Shown: piece after piece, positions 53,348 to 63,162 of the stretch
Position numbering within the stretch: position 1 is the stretch's first letter
How the letters are laid out: each line of letters begins with the position of its first letter
NCBI GenBank assembly: GCA_913048295.1
Contig: CAJWWK010000006.1
Coordinates: forward strand, 1-64,000
Origin: an uncultured Dehalococcoidia bacterium
GTDB lineage: Bacteria; Chloroflexota; Dehalococcoidia; Lucifugimonadales; Lucifugimonadaceae
Reading direction: 5' to 3'
DNA length: 64,000 nucleotides
Translations under genes and position numbers: made by a program
The notes under the pieces: model-generated
What the model saw: the letters and a program-made list of their open reading frames with translations, nothing else
What the model was told of the DNA's origin: nothing
Database searches by the model: none

Positions 53348-53468
53348 TTCGGACCAGGCAGCACACCGTTGGCGCGGTCTTCTCTTGCACGTAGGGCGTT
53401 CGATAGGGTTGCAAACTCAATTCGTTCGAACTGCATTTAGCGGCCAAAATTGCGGTACGCTCGAACGG

Positions 53469-54686
53469 ATGACTCACAACGACCTTGCTCCGTCTGGAAA
53501 TCCGCTCGACGACGCACGCCACTACCTACAATCGACGGGTGTTGCGGGCTGGCTGACCCGCGACTACCGATACACGAATCCCGTTTTCGAGGCCGCGCTC
53601 GGCAGGCGGGTTCAGCAGCTGACCCGACCCGTCTGGCTGTGGATACCGGCCGATGCTGAACCCCGCCTGCTGGCCCACGAGGTCGACACAGGCCGCTTCC
53701 CGGCTGGTTCACCCGCGGTGAGTGCTTACGGAAGCCGCGAACAAATGGTGGCAGGACTCAAAGACCTGCTCGACGGAGCGGCCAGCGTCGCAATGGAATA
53801 TTCGCCCATGTACGAGTTGCCGCGGGTCGGGCGCGTCGATGCCGGCACGATCGAACTCGTGAGGTCGTTGGGGCCGGAAGTTGTATCGTCCGGCGATGTG
53901 ATTCAATACGCGACCGAACGCTGGACTCCCGATCAGCTACAGTCACACTTCTTCGCCGTCGAAGCACTCGACCGGATCGTTCAGCAAACCTTCGAGTATG
54001 TTGGCGAAAACATCCGGTGGGCACTTACCGAGCACGATATCGCCGAGCATATCCGGGGAAAGTTCGATCGCGCCGGACTCGAGTTCGACGATGGCCCTGT
54101 CGTGGCGTTCAACGAACATTCATCCGACCCGCACTACGATCCGCAACCCGGCGAGGCGGCGGTCATCCGGCGCGAGGGCTGGCTGCTACTGGACCTGTGG
54201 GCACGAAAGAAACCATCGCCCGATGCTCCGGGTGAACTGAACATTTCTGCCGACATCACATGGACAGCAAAGCTCGGGGAACCGCCGACCCCGCAGCAAC
54301 AGGAAGTTTTCGATGTCGTGACGAGTGCCCGTGACGCCGCTTTCGAGTTGCTCGAAACCCGCGTACTGGAGGGCGATAACCCGCAGGGCTGGGAACTCGA
54401 CCGTGCAGCGCGCAGCGTGATCGAAAATGCCGGGTATGGCGACTACTTCGTGCACCGGCTGGGTCATTCGCTCGGACACGAGGCCCACTCGAACGGCGTG
54501 AACCTCGATGACTGGGAGACCCACGACACCCGAACGGTAATCAACGGCCTCGGGGTGACGATCGAACCGGGAATCTACCTCCCCGGGTTCGGTGTGCGAT
54601 CAGAATTAGACGTCTACCTCGGCGAAGACGGCCCGGAAATCACCGGCGAGCGCCAGTCGAAGATCGTACAGATCGAGACCCGTTAG
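53469..54686 (+). CDS. M24-family metallopeptidase (Xaa-Pro aminopeptidase-like)
   Basis: 405 residues from the ATG at 53469; an in-frame extension through the 3' end of the NHL gene is rejected. C-terminal pita-bread domain: two metal Asp in LLLDLWARKK and LNISADITW, His in HRLGHSLGHEAHSN, Glu in GVTIEPGIYLPGFG and Glu in VRSELDVYL, so all five metal ligands are present. The N-terminal 170 residues are the creatinase/prolidase-type N domain. Cytosolic; cleaves X-Pro peptides or a related amide (creatinase-like). Possibly last gene of the operon. Confidence 0.9.
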   Translation: MTHNDLAPSGNPLDDARHYLQSTGVAGWLTRDYRYTNPVFEAALGRRVQQLTRPVWLWIPADAEPRLLAHEVDTGRFPAGSPAVSAYGSREQMVAGLKDLLDGAASVAMEYSPMYELPRVGRVDAGTIELVRSLGPEVVSSGDVIQYATERWTPDQLQSHFFAVEALDRIVQQTFEYVGENIRWALTEHDIAEHIRGKFDRAGLEFDDGPVVAFNEHSSDPHYDPQPGEAAVIRREGWLLLDLWARKKPSPDAPGELNISADITWTAKLGEPPTPQQQEVFDVVTSARDAAFELLETRVLEGDNPQGWELDRAARSVIENAGYGDYFVHRLGHSLGHEAHSNGVNLDDWETHDTRTVINGLGVTIEPGIYLPGFGVRSELDVYLGEDGPEITGERQSKIVQIETR

Positions 54687-55027
54687 TTCACTATGACGAC
54701 CCGCGTGTGACGGGCGTCCCAACAATTGGTTAGTCTCTTCTTCTGCCATACTGACCTGACCCTCACAAACGGATCCAGTTGAAAGATCAGATACTGGATG
54801 AATTGAAGGGAGTCAGAACGCGCCGGGCAAAGTCCGAACGGCAAAGATCTTCACAAAAGTTCCGGGATCGTGAAAACTGCCTGCCAGCGATGCGTGCGAA
54901 TCCGTGCCCCGGACACGGTGAGAGCCCGCTACAATACCGCCCCAAGCCAATTGTCAGAAGACCGGTCAAAACGTCTGCCGCGACGCTTGGCGATTCACAC
55001 CAACAGCCGTGCCAATAGAGAGACCCG
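54687..55027. other. Intergenic region without recognised features
   Basis: 341 bp between two plus-strand genes. A 79-codon TTG frame (54779-55018) has no family features or good ribosome-binding site and is not called. No tRNA, repeat or terminator seen. Confidence 0.45.
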
Positions 55028-55738
55028 ATGCCCCATAAAGTCGCCGATTCGATCTTCCAATTCAATTCGCCGGGTCCAAGGCCAAACGGACTCCAGGCAG
55101 CTGACGATGGTCTGTGGATCATCGACCAGGCCAACAACTATGTCCACAAGGTCGACTGGGATTCAGGTGAGGTACTCCACGAGGTGCCGACGGAGACCGA
55201 TAAATCAAGTGGGATTACGCTGGGTGGCGGCTACCTGTGGATAGCGTCGACATACAGTTGCGAGATATTCCAAGTTGAGATTGAAACTGGAATAACCGTT
55301 GAAAAGTATCCGGGCGTAGGTGCTGGTATCAACGCTACGAGGGAAAAACTTGACGGAACCGCGGGCCGCCATTCCCAGCCGACCGGCGATCACGGGCTCG
55401 AATGGAAGGACGGGAAACTTTATGTTGTCTCGCCGCCTTCGCAATATCTGCACGTTATCGATACTGACAACTGGCAGGAAATCCACCGAATGAAGGTCCC
55501 TGGCTTCCGGGTCCACGGCCTGGCGTGGGCCGAAGAGGAAGGGCACGTGTGGATCGCCGATACCGCCTTTGGCGTAGTTAGTCGGCACCGCATTGACGAC
55601 GGACGTTGTTATGACGCATTCAGGGTGCTCGACCCTGTCCAGGTGCACGGCATGACGATAAGAGACGACCGGTTGTGGTACGCCGACGACCGCGGTCCCA
55701 TAGGGTTCCTCGATGTTTCCATGGATCCGAACTTTTAG
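55028..55738 (+). CDS. Beta-propeller protein, unassigned
   Basis: 236 residues with four or so propeller-like blades, each with a W-I/V-A-D or D-D-G-L-W core: GLQAADDGLWIIDQANNYVHKVD, GGYLWIASTYSCEIFQVE, GKLYVVSPPSQYLHVID and GHVWIADTAFGVVSRHRI. Resembles the SMP-30/YncE/glutaminyl-cyclase-like propeller superfamily, but no metal ligands match SMP-30. No signal peptide. Shorter than a complete six-bladed propeller. Followed by a terminator at 55961. Confidence 0.65.
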   Translation: MPHKVADSIFQFNSPGPRPNGLQAADDGLWIIDQANNYVHKVDWDSGEVLHEVPTETDKSSGITLGGGYLWIASTYSCEIFQVEIETGITVEKYPGVGAGINATREKLDGTAGRHSQPTGDHGLEWKDGKLYVVSPPSQYLHVIDTDNWQEIHRMKVPGFRVHGLAWAEEEGHVWIADTAFGVVSRHRIDDGRCYDAFRVLDPVQVHGMTIRDDRLWYADDRGPIGFLDVSMDPNF

Positions 55739-55960
55739 ACAGAAAACCTGGCAACAATTAACGACCTGATTGCCAGAAGTCAGTTCGTCGGGTCGTTGGT
55801 CGTAAGGTCCTACGCCGTCAGAATCTCTATGCTCGCCAATTGAACGATGTTTCGATATTAATCTCGCACAACCTGATCTCGGCGATGGCATTTTTGGGAA
55901 CTTTTCTAAAGTCGCGCGCAAAGAACTAAATGGAGCGGTCACAATAAAAACAGGCAATAA

Positions 55961-55990
55961 AAAGTCCTGGCTCTATTGCCAGGGCTTTTT
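55961..55990. terminator. Bidirectional intrinsic terminator
   Basis: Stem of 11 pairs (AAAGTCCTGGC with GCCAGGGCTTT, one G-T), 6-base loop TCTATT, T5 on the plus side and A-rich on the other. It lies between the convergent stops of the beta-propeller gene and the Asp/Glu-racemase-family gene, in a 344-bp region where nothing else is seen. Confidence 0.85.
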
Positions 55991-56082
55991 GATTTCACAG
56001 CTCAATTTGAGTCATGTAAAGGCCTTGATTACGCCAGTGATACTCCATCCCTCAACGGAGCGGCGTAATGCATGGCACTCGT

Positions 56083-56835
56083 TTAGAGAATCACAGCCTC
56101 TGCGTGCCTCTCGCGTCCCATCAGAGTTCCACCACCAGGGATGGCCTCAGTTATGCCCATCTCACGCATGCACCACCAGAACGTAGCCTGGTTGGAGGTG
56201 ACTACGGGCTTGCCGGTCTTCTGCTCCAACTCCTCGATTACCTCGGATGCGCCATTGAAAGCTGTGCAACTGATGAATATCGCCTCCGACTCGGGAGTGT
56301 CGACGGAGAGTGCCAGTTCAAGTGCGACTTCGGGCGGTGCGTCATGGATGCTGTTGACGCGGTTTGGGTCTACTGCTGCGAACTTAAGGATGTCGAACCC
56401 TGCGTGAGAGTAGAACTCTTTTAGTCGCTCGTTAATCGCATCGGTATACGGAGAGCAGGCTGATATTTTCGTCACGTTCAAAGATTTGAGGGCGTCGACA
56501 ACAGCGGCCGCGGTGACTACCGTGCTCACCCCACCAGTTGCATCCTTGATCTCACTCGTGATCTTGTTATCGTATCCCGGGCCGTGCAGGAAGCTTCCGC
56601 TCGTGCATCCAAAAGCGATGACATCTATGGGAACCTGGTTCAGGAGCCGGGAGCTTTCGCTAACGTGCTCAGCTATAGCCTCCAGGTACTCCACGTTGGT
56701 GCAATTGTCTGGAGCAGTCAACCGGTTTGTGTGAAGCCTGACTGAGTCTGGCATCCAACGAGCGAAGTCGTCTTCCATCGTGGTGTTGGCCGGAGGGGTT
56801 AGTAGCCCCAGTCGTTTCATTCCATCCCTTGCCAT
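56083..56835 (-). CDS. Asp/Glu racemase superfamily enzyme (maleate isomerase-like)
   Basis: 250 residues from the ATG at 56835 (AGGAGG 7 bp upstream). KRLGLLTPPANTTMEDDFARW is the start typical of maleate cis-trans isomerases and arylmalonate decarboxylases; DVIAFGCTSGSFLHGPG holds the first catalytic Cys and AIFISCTAFNGASEVIEELE the second, both present. SACSPYTDAINERLKEFY is a further family segment. Both cysteines suit racemisation or cis-trans isomerisation of a dicarboxylate or hydantoin. First in the series with the D-glutamate cyclase-like gene downstream in gene order on the same strand. Confidence 0.82.
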   Translation of the reverse strand: MARDGMKRLGLLTPPANTTMEDDFARWMPDSVRLHTNRLTAPDNCTNVEYLEAIAEHVSESSRLLNQVPIDVIAFGCTSGSFLHGPGYDNKITSEIKDATGGVSTVVTAAAVVDALKSLNVTKISACSPYTDAINERLKEFYSHAGFDILKFAAVDPNRVNSIHDAPPEVALELALSVDTPESEAIFISCTAFNGASEVIEELEQKTGKPVVTSNQATFWWCMREMGITEAIPGGGTLMGRERHAEAVIL

Positions 56836-56939
56836 ATTTTCCTCCTGCAACAAATCGGTTCGCTGCGCTCAATTCTACCAGTTCTATTTTTCATCTCGGC
56901 CAGAGGCTATTCTGGCCGAGTATTCGCTACCTAATCGGC

Positions 56940-57818
56940 TTACAAGAGGGCACGCAAATTTTCGAGAAGCTCTCGCTGGTCGTCTAAAGAACGGCCATCC
57001 ACGACGTACTGAATTCTTCCTGTCCCAGTGACCACTCCGTTATCGACAATATCAATTATGAACTGCGTCACCTCGTCGCCCGTGGGCAGCAGATCACGCC
57101 CGACTATCTTGGACAGCGCGGCGATGATGGCATAACAACCCCAATCCGAACTGCGTCCAAGTACTGGCTTTGTACAGCTCGTCACGCACGGCTCGTCCAT
57201 GCCATGAGCAATCTCCGTGATAAAGGGTGCAAAGTTACCCATGCCCATCTCGTTACCGCCGTCGCCGATACCGACCGATTTAACCCGGTCATTCATCAGG
57301 AAGTCGGTTTTGGCGCTGAACTCGGAAATGTCCCATCCCTGGCCGTTAACATATTTTCCGTTCCGGTTGGCTCCGCATCGTTCCGTGGCGATCACAATCG
57401 ACGGATTTTTCTCGCTCAAAAGCTGATTAGCGAAATCTCTGCTCTCATCTTCGCTAATGATCGGGAACTCAACGTATTCGCCCACATCATCAATACGGTT
57501 GAATACAAGGTTTGACCATTTGTCGGCTATGAACGTGACTTCATAGTCGAGCTGTTCGAGCGCTCGACCAAGAAAATAAGCGCCAGGGGGGCCGTCTGTC
57601 TCCACAGACCCTGTCAGGGGCAATGGATTTGAGTACGGCACAGGGATGAAAAACCCGGTAATTATGAAGGCTCGACCCGGATTATCGAGTATGAATTGCG
57701 CCGCATCCTCGATGTAATTTGAAGCCAGGAACGGCCGGAGTTCCACCAGCCTTGGTGACGGTTGACCACCACCAACTCCCCCGAGCAGATCAAGTGCAAC
57801 GTCCTCGAAAGCGCCCAT
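56940..57818 (-). CDS. D-glutamate cyclase-like protein (DUF4392)
   Basis: 292 residues; GGGAG before the ATG. AFIITGFFIPVPYSNPLPLTGSVETDGPPGAYFLGRAL is the family core with the TDGPPGA loop, ERCGANRNGKYVNGQGWDIS near 150 and SVGIGDGGNEMGMGNF near 190, all conserved in the C-terminal domain of human DGLUCY and bacterial DUF4392 proteins, which cyclise D-glutamate to 5-oxo-D-proline. The tail contains a GTGRIQYVVDG segment. The conserved Asp and Glu acidic residues are retained. Next to the Asp/Glu racemase-like gene, a D-glutamate or oxoproline connection is plausible. Confidence 0.78.
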   Translation of the reverse strand: MGAFEDVALDLLGGVGGGQPSPRLVELRPFLASNYIEDAAQFILDNPGRAFIITGFFIPVPYSNPLPLTGSVETDGPPGAYFLGRALEQLDYEVTFIADKWSNLVFNRIDDVGEYVEFPIISEDESRDFANQLLSEKNPSIVIATERCGANRNGKYVNGQGWDISEFSAKTDFLMNDRVKSVGIGDGGNEMGMGNFAPFITEIAHGMDEPCVTSCTKPVLGRSSDWGCYAIIAALSKIVGRDLLPTGDEVTQFIIDIVDNGVVTGTGRIQYVVDGRSLDDQRELLENLRALL

Positions 57819-57868
57819 TGTTTTCTCCCATTCTGTGTTGATAACAACACTCTAAATTTCGACTACTG

Positions 57869-60157
57869 TTAGTCCGATTCCCCGGACTTTTCTATCGCCA
57901 ATCGCACCCGTTCGGGCTTCATGGGCAGTTCATCCAATCGGGCTCCCGTTGCTCGAAAAATAGCGTTTCCGATTGTTGCCGCCGGCGGGACGATCGGCAC
58001 CTGACCGACTCCCCGAATTCCATACGGATGGTCGGGCGACGGAAACTCCAGCACGACTGTATCGATGTTCGGGACGTCGAGAATTGTGGGAATTCGATAA
58101 TCAAGTAGCGAGGCGTTTTCGACCTTGCCACCATCGTCGTATTGGAGTTCCTCCGACAACGCCCACCCAATTCCCTGTACCGCTCCACCCTGCATCTGGC
58201 CCTCTACTCCAGCCGGATTCACAGCACGCCCGACATCTTGAAATACTGTGTATCGCAGAATTTGGACTTTCCCTGTCTGTGGGTCGACTTCAACATCGGC
58301 AACGTGCGCTGAACCGTTCGGCGCAATGGCTGCACCGTGCATGACTTCGCTTGCGCTGGAATATCCCGCCAGTGCCCCTCCCCCTTCGCCGCTATGAGGG
58401 GCGACGGAGCTCAAAGCGATTTCGTTCCAAGTGGCCGACATCTCTGGCGCACCGTCGATCCAAAACTTTTTGAGCTCGTATTTCACATCCTCGATAGATG
58501 CCGAATATTTTTCTGCCACACGCCGCCTCATGTTGGTAAGCAAGTCGCTACAGGCTGCCACTACAGCTTTGCTGGCTACGTAGGTAACTCTGTCGCCGGC
58601 TGTGGCGTCGGAATAGGCGACCGTATCGGTATCACCAACCACCACGTTGATCTCTTCGAACGCAAGACCACACTCCTCTGCAGCAATCTGTGCCAGCGTG
58701 GCGCGAGTCGAAGATAGATCAACAATTCCAAGCACAAGGTTGAGTGAACCATCGTAATTGACGTTGACGTGGCAACTGATTGTGCCCCCCGGCATCGTCC
58801 ACATGCCTAAGGCAAGTCCGCGTCCGCGGTTTGGTCCTTCTAGAGGAGTCGTCCAACAAGGATGCTTTCTTACCTCGTCGAGGACACGGTCGAGATTGAT
58901 GGTCGGGAGGGTGTTTCCATCGGGCATCAAATCTCCGTCGCGTGACACGTTTTTGAATCGAAACTCAAGGGGGTCCATGCCAAGACTATCCGCCAGCTCA
59001 TCGATGACCGATTCCATGGCGAATGCAACTGGCGTTGCTCCCGGTGCCCGATACGCGCTATTCGGCGGTCGGTTGGAGATGACGTCATAGGCATCGACTC
59101 TCATGTTTTCCACTCGGTAGTGAGAAAACACCCGTCGGACTGCAGATTGGATGGGTGCTCCCGGGAACGCACCGGAGTTGAACGCTATCCACGCTTTTAT
59201 TCCAACTATGTTTCCCTGTTGATCAGCTCCGACTTTAACCGAACATTTTATGGATGTACTCGGCCAACCTGCCCGTAATATTTCCTCGCGGCTCAGTGAG
59301 AGTCGTACGGGTAACCGGACCTTGCGAGACAGGGCGACACAGAGAGCCGTTACTCTTACCGATTCTTTACCACCAAATGCCCCGCCCACTTCAGTGGGAA
59401 TTACGTTGATAGTTTGTATTGGTATGTCCAGAACACTGGCCAGCTCACGTCGCTGCAAATGGGTGCCCTGAGTGTTCGCCCACACCGTAATGCTTCCGTC
59501 CTGGCGTACCCAGGCCGCCTCGGAATCGGGTTCGATATAGCCCTGGTGGACAGTTCCTGTATTAAATGTTCGCTCAACAACAACATGCGCGATTTTTAGA
59601 GCCTCGTCTGCATCGCCGCGGATGAACTCCTGGTGCTCAGCGATATTGCTCGCTTTTTCTGCGGTGTTTTCCACGTCCTTTGTACGTAAATCCTGATGGA
59701 GCAGGGGTGCGTCTGGCTGCATCGTGGCCGTGGTGTCGAGTACATGCGGGAGCTGTTCGTATTCGACATCGATCAGCTCGAGCGCTTCTTCGGCGATCAT
59801 GGCCGAAGTTGCAGCAACGGCTGCTACCGGATGTCCTTGGAACAGCACCTTCGTGCGTGCCAGGACTTTTTCGCGTGATTGATTTTCAAGGGACGAGGGA
59901 GGATTACCGGACTCATTCGGCGGGGAAGGGAAATCCTCTCCAGTTATCACTGCTTTGACCCCGGGAAAGGCCTCCGCTCGTGAAGTGTCAATCTTCGTAA
60001 TGTTGGCGTGGGCAACGGGGCTGCGTAAAACCTTGGCGTAAAGAGTTCCAGGAATTTTGACGTCGGCACCGAACAGTGCAACCCCGGTTACTTTGTCGAT
60101 CCCGTCTATTTTCGGGAATCGCCGCCCGACCACGCGCATCAAGTTTTTTTGAATCAT
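57869..60157 (-). CDS. Molybdenum hydroxylase large subunit (XdhA/CoxL family), variant active site
   Basis: 762 residues. N-terminal domain VVGRRFPKIDGIDKVTGVALFGADVKIPG is typical; the molybdopterin-binding domain shows PTEVGGAFGGKE (cofactor motif, near 258) and NSAYRAPGATPVAFAMES near 370. The catalytic Glu of the family, in a G-V-G-E motif near the C-terminus, is Gln719 here (GIRGVGQVPIVPP), from a CAG codon. It would bind the Mo cofactor and oxidise an aldehyde, purine or N-heterocycle by hydroxylation; an altered mechanism or loss of activity is possible. The FAD and Fe-S subunits are at 45.0-46.5 kb on the other strand. Confidence 0.9.
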   Translation of the reverse strand: MIQKNLMRVVGRRFPKIDGIDKVTGVALFGADVKIPGTLYAKVLRSPVAHANITKIDTSRAEAFPGVKAVITGEDFPSPPNESGNPPSSLENQSREKVLARTKVLFQGHPVAAVAATSAMIAEEALELIDVEYEQLPHVLDTTATMQPDAPLLHQDLRTKDVENTAEKASNIAEHQEFIRGDADEALKIAHVVVERTFNTGTVHQGYIEPDSEAAWVRQDGSITVWANTQGTHLQRRELASVLDIPIQTINVIPTEVGGAFGGKESVRVTALCVALSRKVRLPVRLSLSREEILRAGWPSTSIKCSVKVGADQQGNIVGIKAWIAFNSGAFPGAPIQSAVRRVFSHYRVENMRVDAYDVISNRPPNSAYRAPGATPVAFAMESVIDELADSLGMDPLEFRFKNVSRDGDLMPDGNTLPTINLDRVLDEVRKHPCWTTPLEGPNRGRGLALGMWTMPGGTISCHVNVNYDGSLNLVLGIVDLSSTRATLAQIAAEECGLAFEEINVVVGDTDTVAYSDATAGDRVTYVASKAVVAACSDLLTNMRRRVAEKYSASIEDVKYELKKFWIDGAPEMSATWNEIALSSVAPHSGEGGGALAGYSSASEVMHGAAIAPNGSAHVADVEVDPQTGKVQILRYTVFQDVGRAVNPAGVEGQMQGGAVQGIGWALSEELQYDDGGKVENASLLDYRIPTILDVPNIDTVVLEFPSPDHPYGIRGVGQVPIVPPAATIGNAIFRATGARLDELPMKPERVRLAIEKSGESD

Positions 60158-60261
60158 TTATACATTCCGCTTTGGACGCAAAAATTTGCAATTACGCATC
60201 TGACGCCCGAGGCCCAAAGGTCAGTCACAACGAAATCTGGAGAGGATAGGGAGACGTTGAC

Positions 60262-62289
60262 CTAGACCGACCTTCCAACTCTATGGCCTGCCAGAATAGC
60301 GTCGTGAATTGGGCCATAGCCGAGGGCGTCACCTACAACATGCAATTCGAGCTCCGACTTTGTGAGCGCATCTAGCAACTTCTTATCGCTCTCAAAGTGG
60401 TTTATCAGAATCAGACTGTCCGTTTTCTCTTCGGCAGGTTCGACGGCTTCACCATGGGTGATGTGATTAGCAAGAAACACCTTGCCTTCCTCAATCCGCT
60501 GAACGTACGTTTCGGCGTGCACCGTCACGTTCGGTTGGTCAAGTAATTCCACAAGGAGAACGTCCCTGAAGTTACCACTGGTGTGACGGTCGGTACCCAG
60601 GGCCTTATACGGGGTGACGATGGAGACTGAGCGGCCCATTTTGGCGAGGAGAGTTCCCAACCCAATTGCCAGCTCGTTCGAGACATTGTCAAATATGGTG
60701 ACGTGTTGGCCAACTTCCACCTTTTGGTCCAAGACATCCTCGTATCGAAGCACCATTTCCGATTCCCAGCCGGGGATCGATCCATTGGTACCGTCTACAA
60801 ACCCATCGGGGGCAGAACTTGTTCCGCTTGCAAGGATCACGGCATCTGGTTGCTGTTCTTCAATTATCTCTTGTATGTTTTGCGAAGTAACCCGTTCGCC
60901 AGTGTGCACGATAACGTTTGGTTGCCGCAATGTATGTTCGTACCAGGCGATGAGGTTGCCCCATTCGTATTGCAACGGCAATTTGGCCTGCAAACGTAGC
61001 CGACCGCCGATGCGTTCTTCGCCCTCAAACAAGGCGACGTAATGACCCCGTTTGGCGGCAACTACTGCTGCTTCCAGCCCCGCAACTCCTCCACCGATCA
61101 CCATTACACCTTTCGGTGTTTCGGCCTTTTCGATGGTTCCTATGCCCCATTTCTTCTCTCTGCCGTGGGCGACGTTCTGGAAACAGCCGACCCGGAATGG
61201 GAATCGAGTAGTACAGTAGTTGTACCTGACACATGGCCTGATATCGTCGGGACGACCTTCACGCGCCTTGTTCGCGAACTCGGGGTCCGCAAAAAGCTGC
61301 CTGACCATCAGCACGAGGTCGCACTGGTTTTTCTCGAGGGCGTCCTCTGCCTGGTACGGACTTGTAATCGATCCAATCCCAAAAACAGGAACGTTGGTGA
61401 TTGCCTTGATCTCGGCGGTATCGGGCATCTGGTATCCCGGGGCCATGTAACCCATAGGGGCACTCATAGACGGCGATTCTCCACCGCCAGCGCTAACACT
61501 GACATAGTCGATCTCAACATTCGCGTTGATGTGCTGAATGATCTCTTTCATGTCTTCCAGACTGTTGTCGGCCGGATTCTCATAGCGGGCATTGACCCGG
61601 TATCCGATTGCGATCGAGTTGCCTACTGCGCGGCGTACGCGTCGGAGTGTCTCGATTGCGAAGCGGACTCGATTTTCCATCGACCCGCCGTACTCGTCGG
61701 TTCGCCTGTTGTAGATTTTGCTAAAGAACTGTGCGTGCAGCATCAGGTGGTGCAGGCTGATTTCAACGCCGTCCACTCCGCCTTTAACAGCGCGGACGGC
61801 TGCATTGGAAAAATCTTCACTGACCTGATGAATATCAGCGGTTGTCATTTCTGCGAGATGGACCCCTTGCGTTGCATTGGTGATGCTTGACGGTGCTGGA
61901 ATGGTCAGCGGAACTTCGGATTCGTACATCGAGCTCTGTTGTGGCGCGGTGGTGCGCCCCCAGGACGTATAAAACAGCTGGATGAACAGCTTTGCGCCGT
62001 TATCGCGAACCTCATCACCTATCTTCTGCAGCCATGGGATGTTCCTATCGTCGAACATATTTGGATCGACGCACGGGAAATAGGGGGTTCTATCCGAGAC
62101 ACGTGAGTTGCCGATGATGACAAGGCCCTGTCCGCCTTTTGCGCGCTCGGCATAGTAGGCAACCGAGTCATCACCAAATACACCCGTAGTCAGATCGCCG
62201 TCAGTCACCGGACAGTTCGGGGCGAAACCAAGCCGGTTGGTAACGGTCACAGGACCGATCTGCAATGGCTCGAACAGGTGCTTCCACAT
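60262..62289 (-). CDS. Two-domain NADH:flavin oxidoreductase (OYE, dienoyl-CoA reductase type)
   Basis: 675 residues. N-terminal OYE barrel to about 350: KHLFEPLQIGPVTVTNRLGFAP, GVDGVEISLHHLMLHAQFFSK and RRTDEYGGSMENRVRFAIE. C-terminal FAD/NAD domain from about 395: GVMVIGGGVAGLEAAVVAAKRG and VILASGTSSAP. Members of this kind carry C-x2-C-x3-C-x11-C for a [4Fe-4S] cluster; here the segment is RPCVRYNYCTTRFPFRVGC, so one cysteine of the usual four is replaced by Tyr and spacing is altered. AGGAGA precedes the ATG. It would reduce an activated C=C bond or dehydrogenate an amine (trimethylamine dehydrogenase-like). Transcribed before the molybdenum subunit gene. Confidence 0.87.
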   Translation of the reverse strand: MWKHLFEPLQIGPVTVTNRLGFAPNCPVTDGDLTTGVFGDDSVAYYAERAKGGQGLVIIGNSRVSDRTPYFPCVDPNMFDDRNIPWLQKIGDEVRDNGAKLFIQLFYTSWGRTTAPQQSSMYESEVPLTIPAPSSITNATQGVHLAEMTTADIHQVSEDFSNAAVRAVKGGVDGVEISLHHLMLHAQFFSKIYNRRTDEYGGSMENRVRFAIETLRRVRRAVGNSIAIGYRVNARYENPADNSLEDMKEIIQHINANVEIDYVSVSAGGGESPSMSAPMGYMAPGYQMPDTAEIKAITNVPVFGIGSITSPYQAEDALEKNQCDLVLMVRQLFADPEFANKAREGRPDDIRPCVRYNYCTTRFPFRVGCFQNVAHGREKKWGIGTIEKAETPKGVMVIGGGVAGLEAAVVAAKRGHYVALFEGEERIGGRLRLQAKLPLQYEWGNLIAWYEHTLRQPNVIVHTGERVTSQNIQEIIEEQQPDAVILASGTSSAPDGFVDGTNGSIPGWESEMVLRYEDVLDQKVEVGQHVTIFDNVSNELAIGLGTLLAKMGRSVSIVTPYKALGTDRHTSGNFRDVLLVELLDQPNVTVHAETYVQRIEEGKVFLANHITHGEAVEPAEEKTDSLILINHFESDKKLLDALTKSELELHVVGDALGYGPIHDAILAGHRVGRSV

Positions 62290-62344
62290 CAGTAACTATT
62301 CTCCTGTGATTCGTGACATGGATGGCACGAATTGAACTTGTGAT

Positions 62345-63097
62345 TTAGAGGACTCTCGAGAGAAATTCTTTGGTTCGATCATGTTGCGGATTGTCGAACA
62401 TTTTGTCGGGTGTTCCCTCTTCGACAATTTTTCCTTCGTCGAACATCAATAACCGATCCGCAACTTCCCGCGCAAATCCCATTTCGTGCGTGACGACGAT
62501 CATGGTCATGCCTGACTTCGCAAGATCTATCATCACGTCCAGCACTTCAGCGATCATTTCTGGGTCCAGCGCAGAAGTAGGCTCATCGAACATCATTATC
62601 TTTGGCCGCATCGCAAGTGCTCTGGCAATTGCGACACGCTGCTGCTGACCACCTGATAGCTGGCCGGGGAACTTGTACGCCTGTTCGGGGATTTTGACTA
62701 GTTCCAACATACTCATGGCGAGTTCGTCAGCTTCGGTCTTGCTCATTTTTCTGACTAACCTGGGAGCCATGGCTACGTTGTCGATGACAGATTTGTGTGG
62801 GAACAGATTGAACTGCTGAAACACCATTCCGATTTCGCTACGTATTGTTTCGATGTTCCGAACGTCGTTATCAAGCACCGTGCCGTCGACAACAATTTCG
62901 CCGCGGTGGTGTTCCTCTAAACGGTTCAAAGTTCGAATAAATGTCGATTTACCCGAGCCCGACGGCCCGAAGATCACTACAACCTCGCCTTTTTTGATGG
63001 TCACCGAGATTCCCTGTAATACGTGCAAGGAGCCGAACCATTTCTCGACATCGGTTGTCTGAATCATCACATCATTTTCTACACTCTGAGCTGACAT
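62345..63097 (-). CDS. Polar amino-acid ABC transporter ATP-binding protein (GlnQ/HisP type)
   Basis: 250 residues from the ATG at 63097 (AGGAG upstream); a longer frame to 63139 is rejected. Walker [16 protein letters not shown] near 42, Q-loop [13 protein letters not shown], signature [16 protein letters not shown], Walker [15 protein letters not shown] and switch His THEMGFA. This close match to GlnQ implies uptake of an amino acid or amino-acid-like compound. Directly before the OYE gene on the same strand, suggesting that uptake and catabolism are co-regulated. Confidence 0.93.
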   Translation of the reverse strand: MSAQSVENDVMIQTTDVEKWFGSLHVLQGISVTIKKGEVVVIFGPSGSGKSTFIRTLNRLEEHHRGEIVVDGTVLDNDVRNIETIRSEIGMVFQQFNLFPHKSVIDNVAMAPRLVRKMSKTEADELAMSMLELVKIPEQAYKFPGQLSGGQQQRVAIARALAMRPKIMMFDEPTSALDPEMIAEVLDVMIDLAKSGMTMIVVTHEMGFAREVADRLLMFDEGKIVEEGTPDKMFDNPQHDRTKEFLSRVL

Positions 63098-63162
63098 CCT
63101 GAAGTCTCCTGAATTGCTTTGGTGGTGGTGTCGTGGCATCTGACTCCGAAGGGTATGTACGC

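Noticed and set aside
54779-55018. 79-codon open frame in an intergenic gap
   Set aside because: TTG start without a ribosome-binding site, no recognisable family and biased composition.
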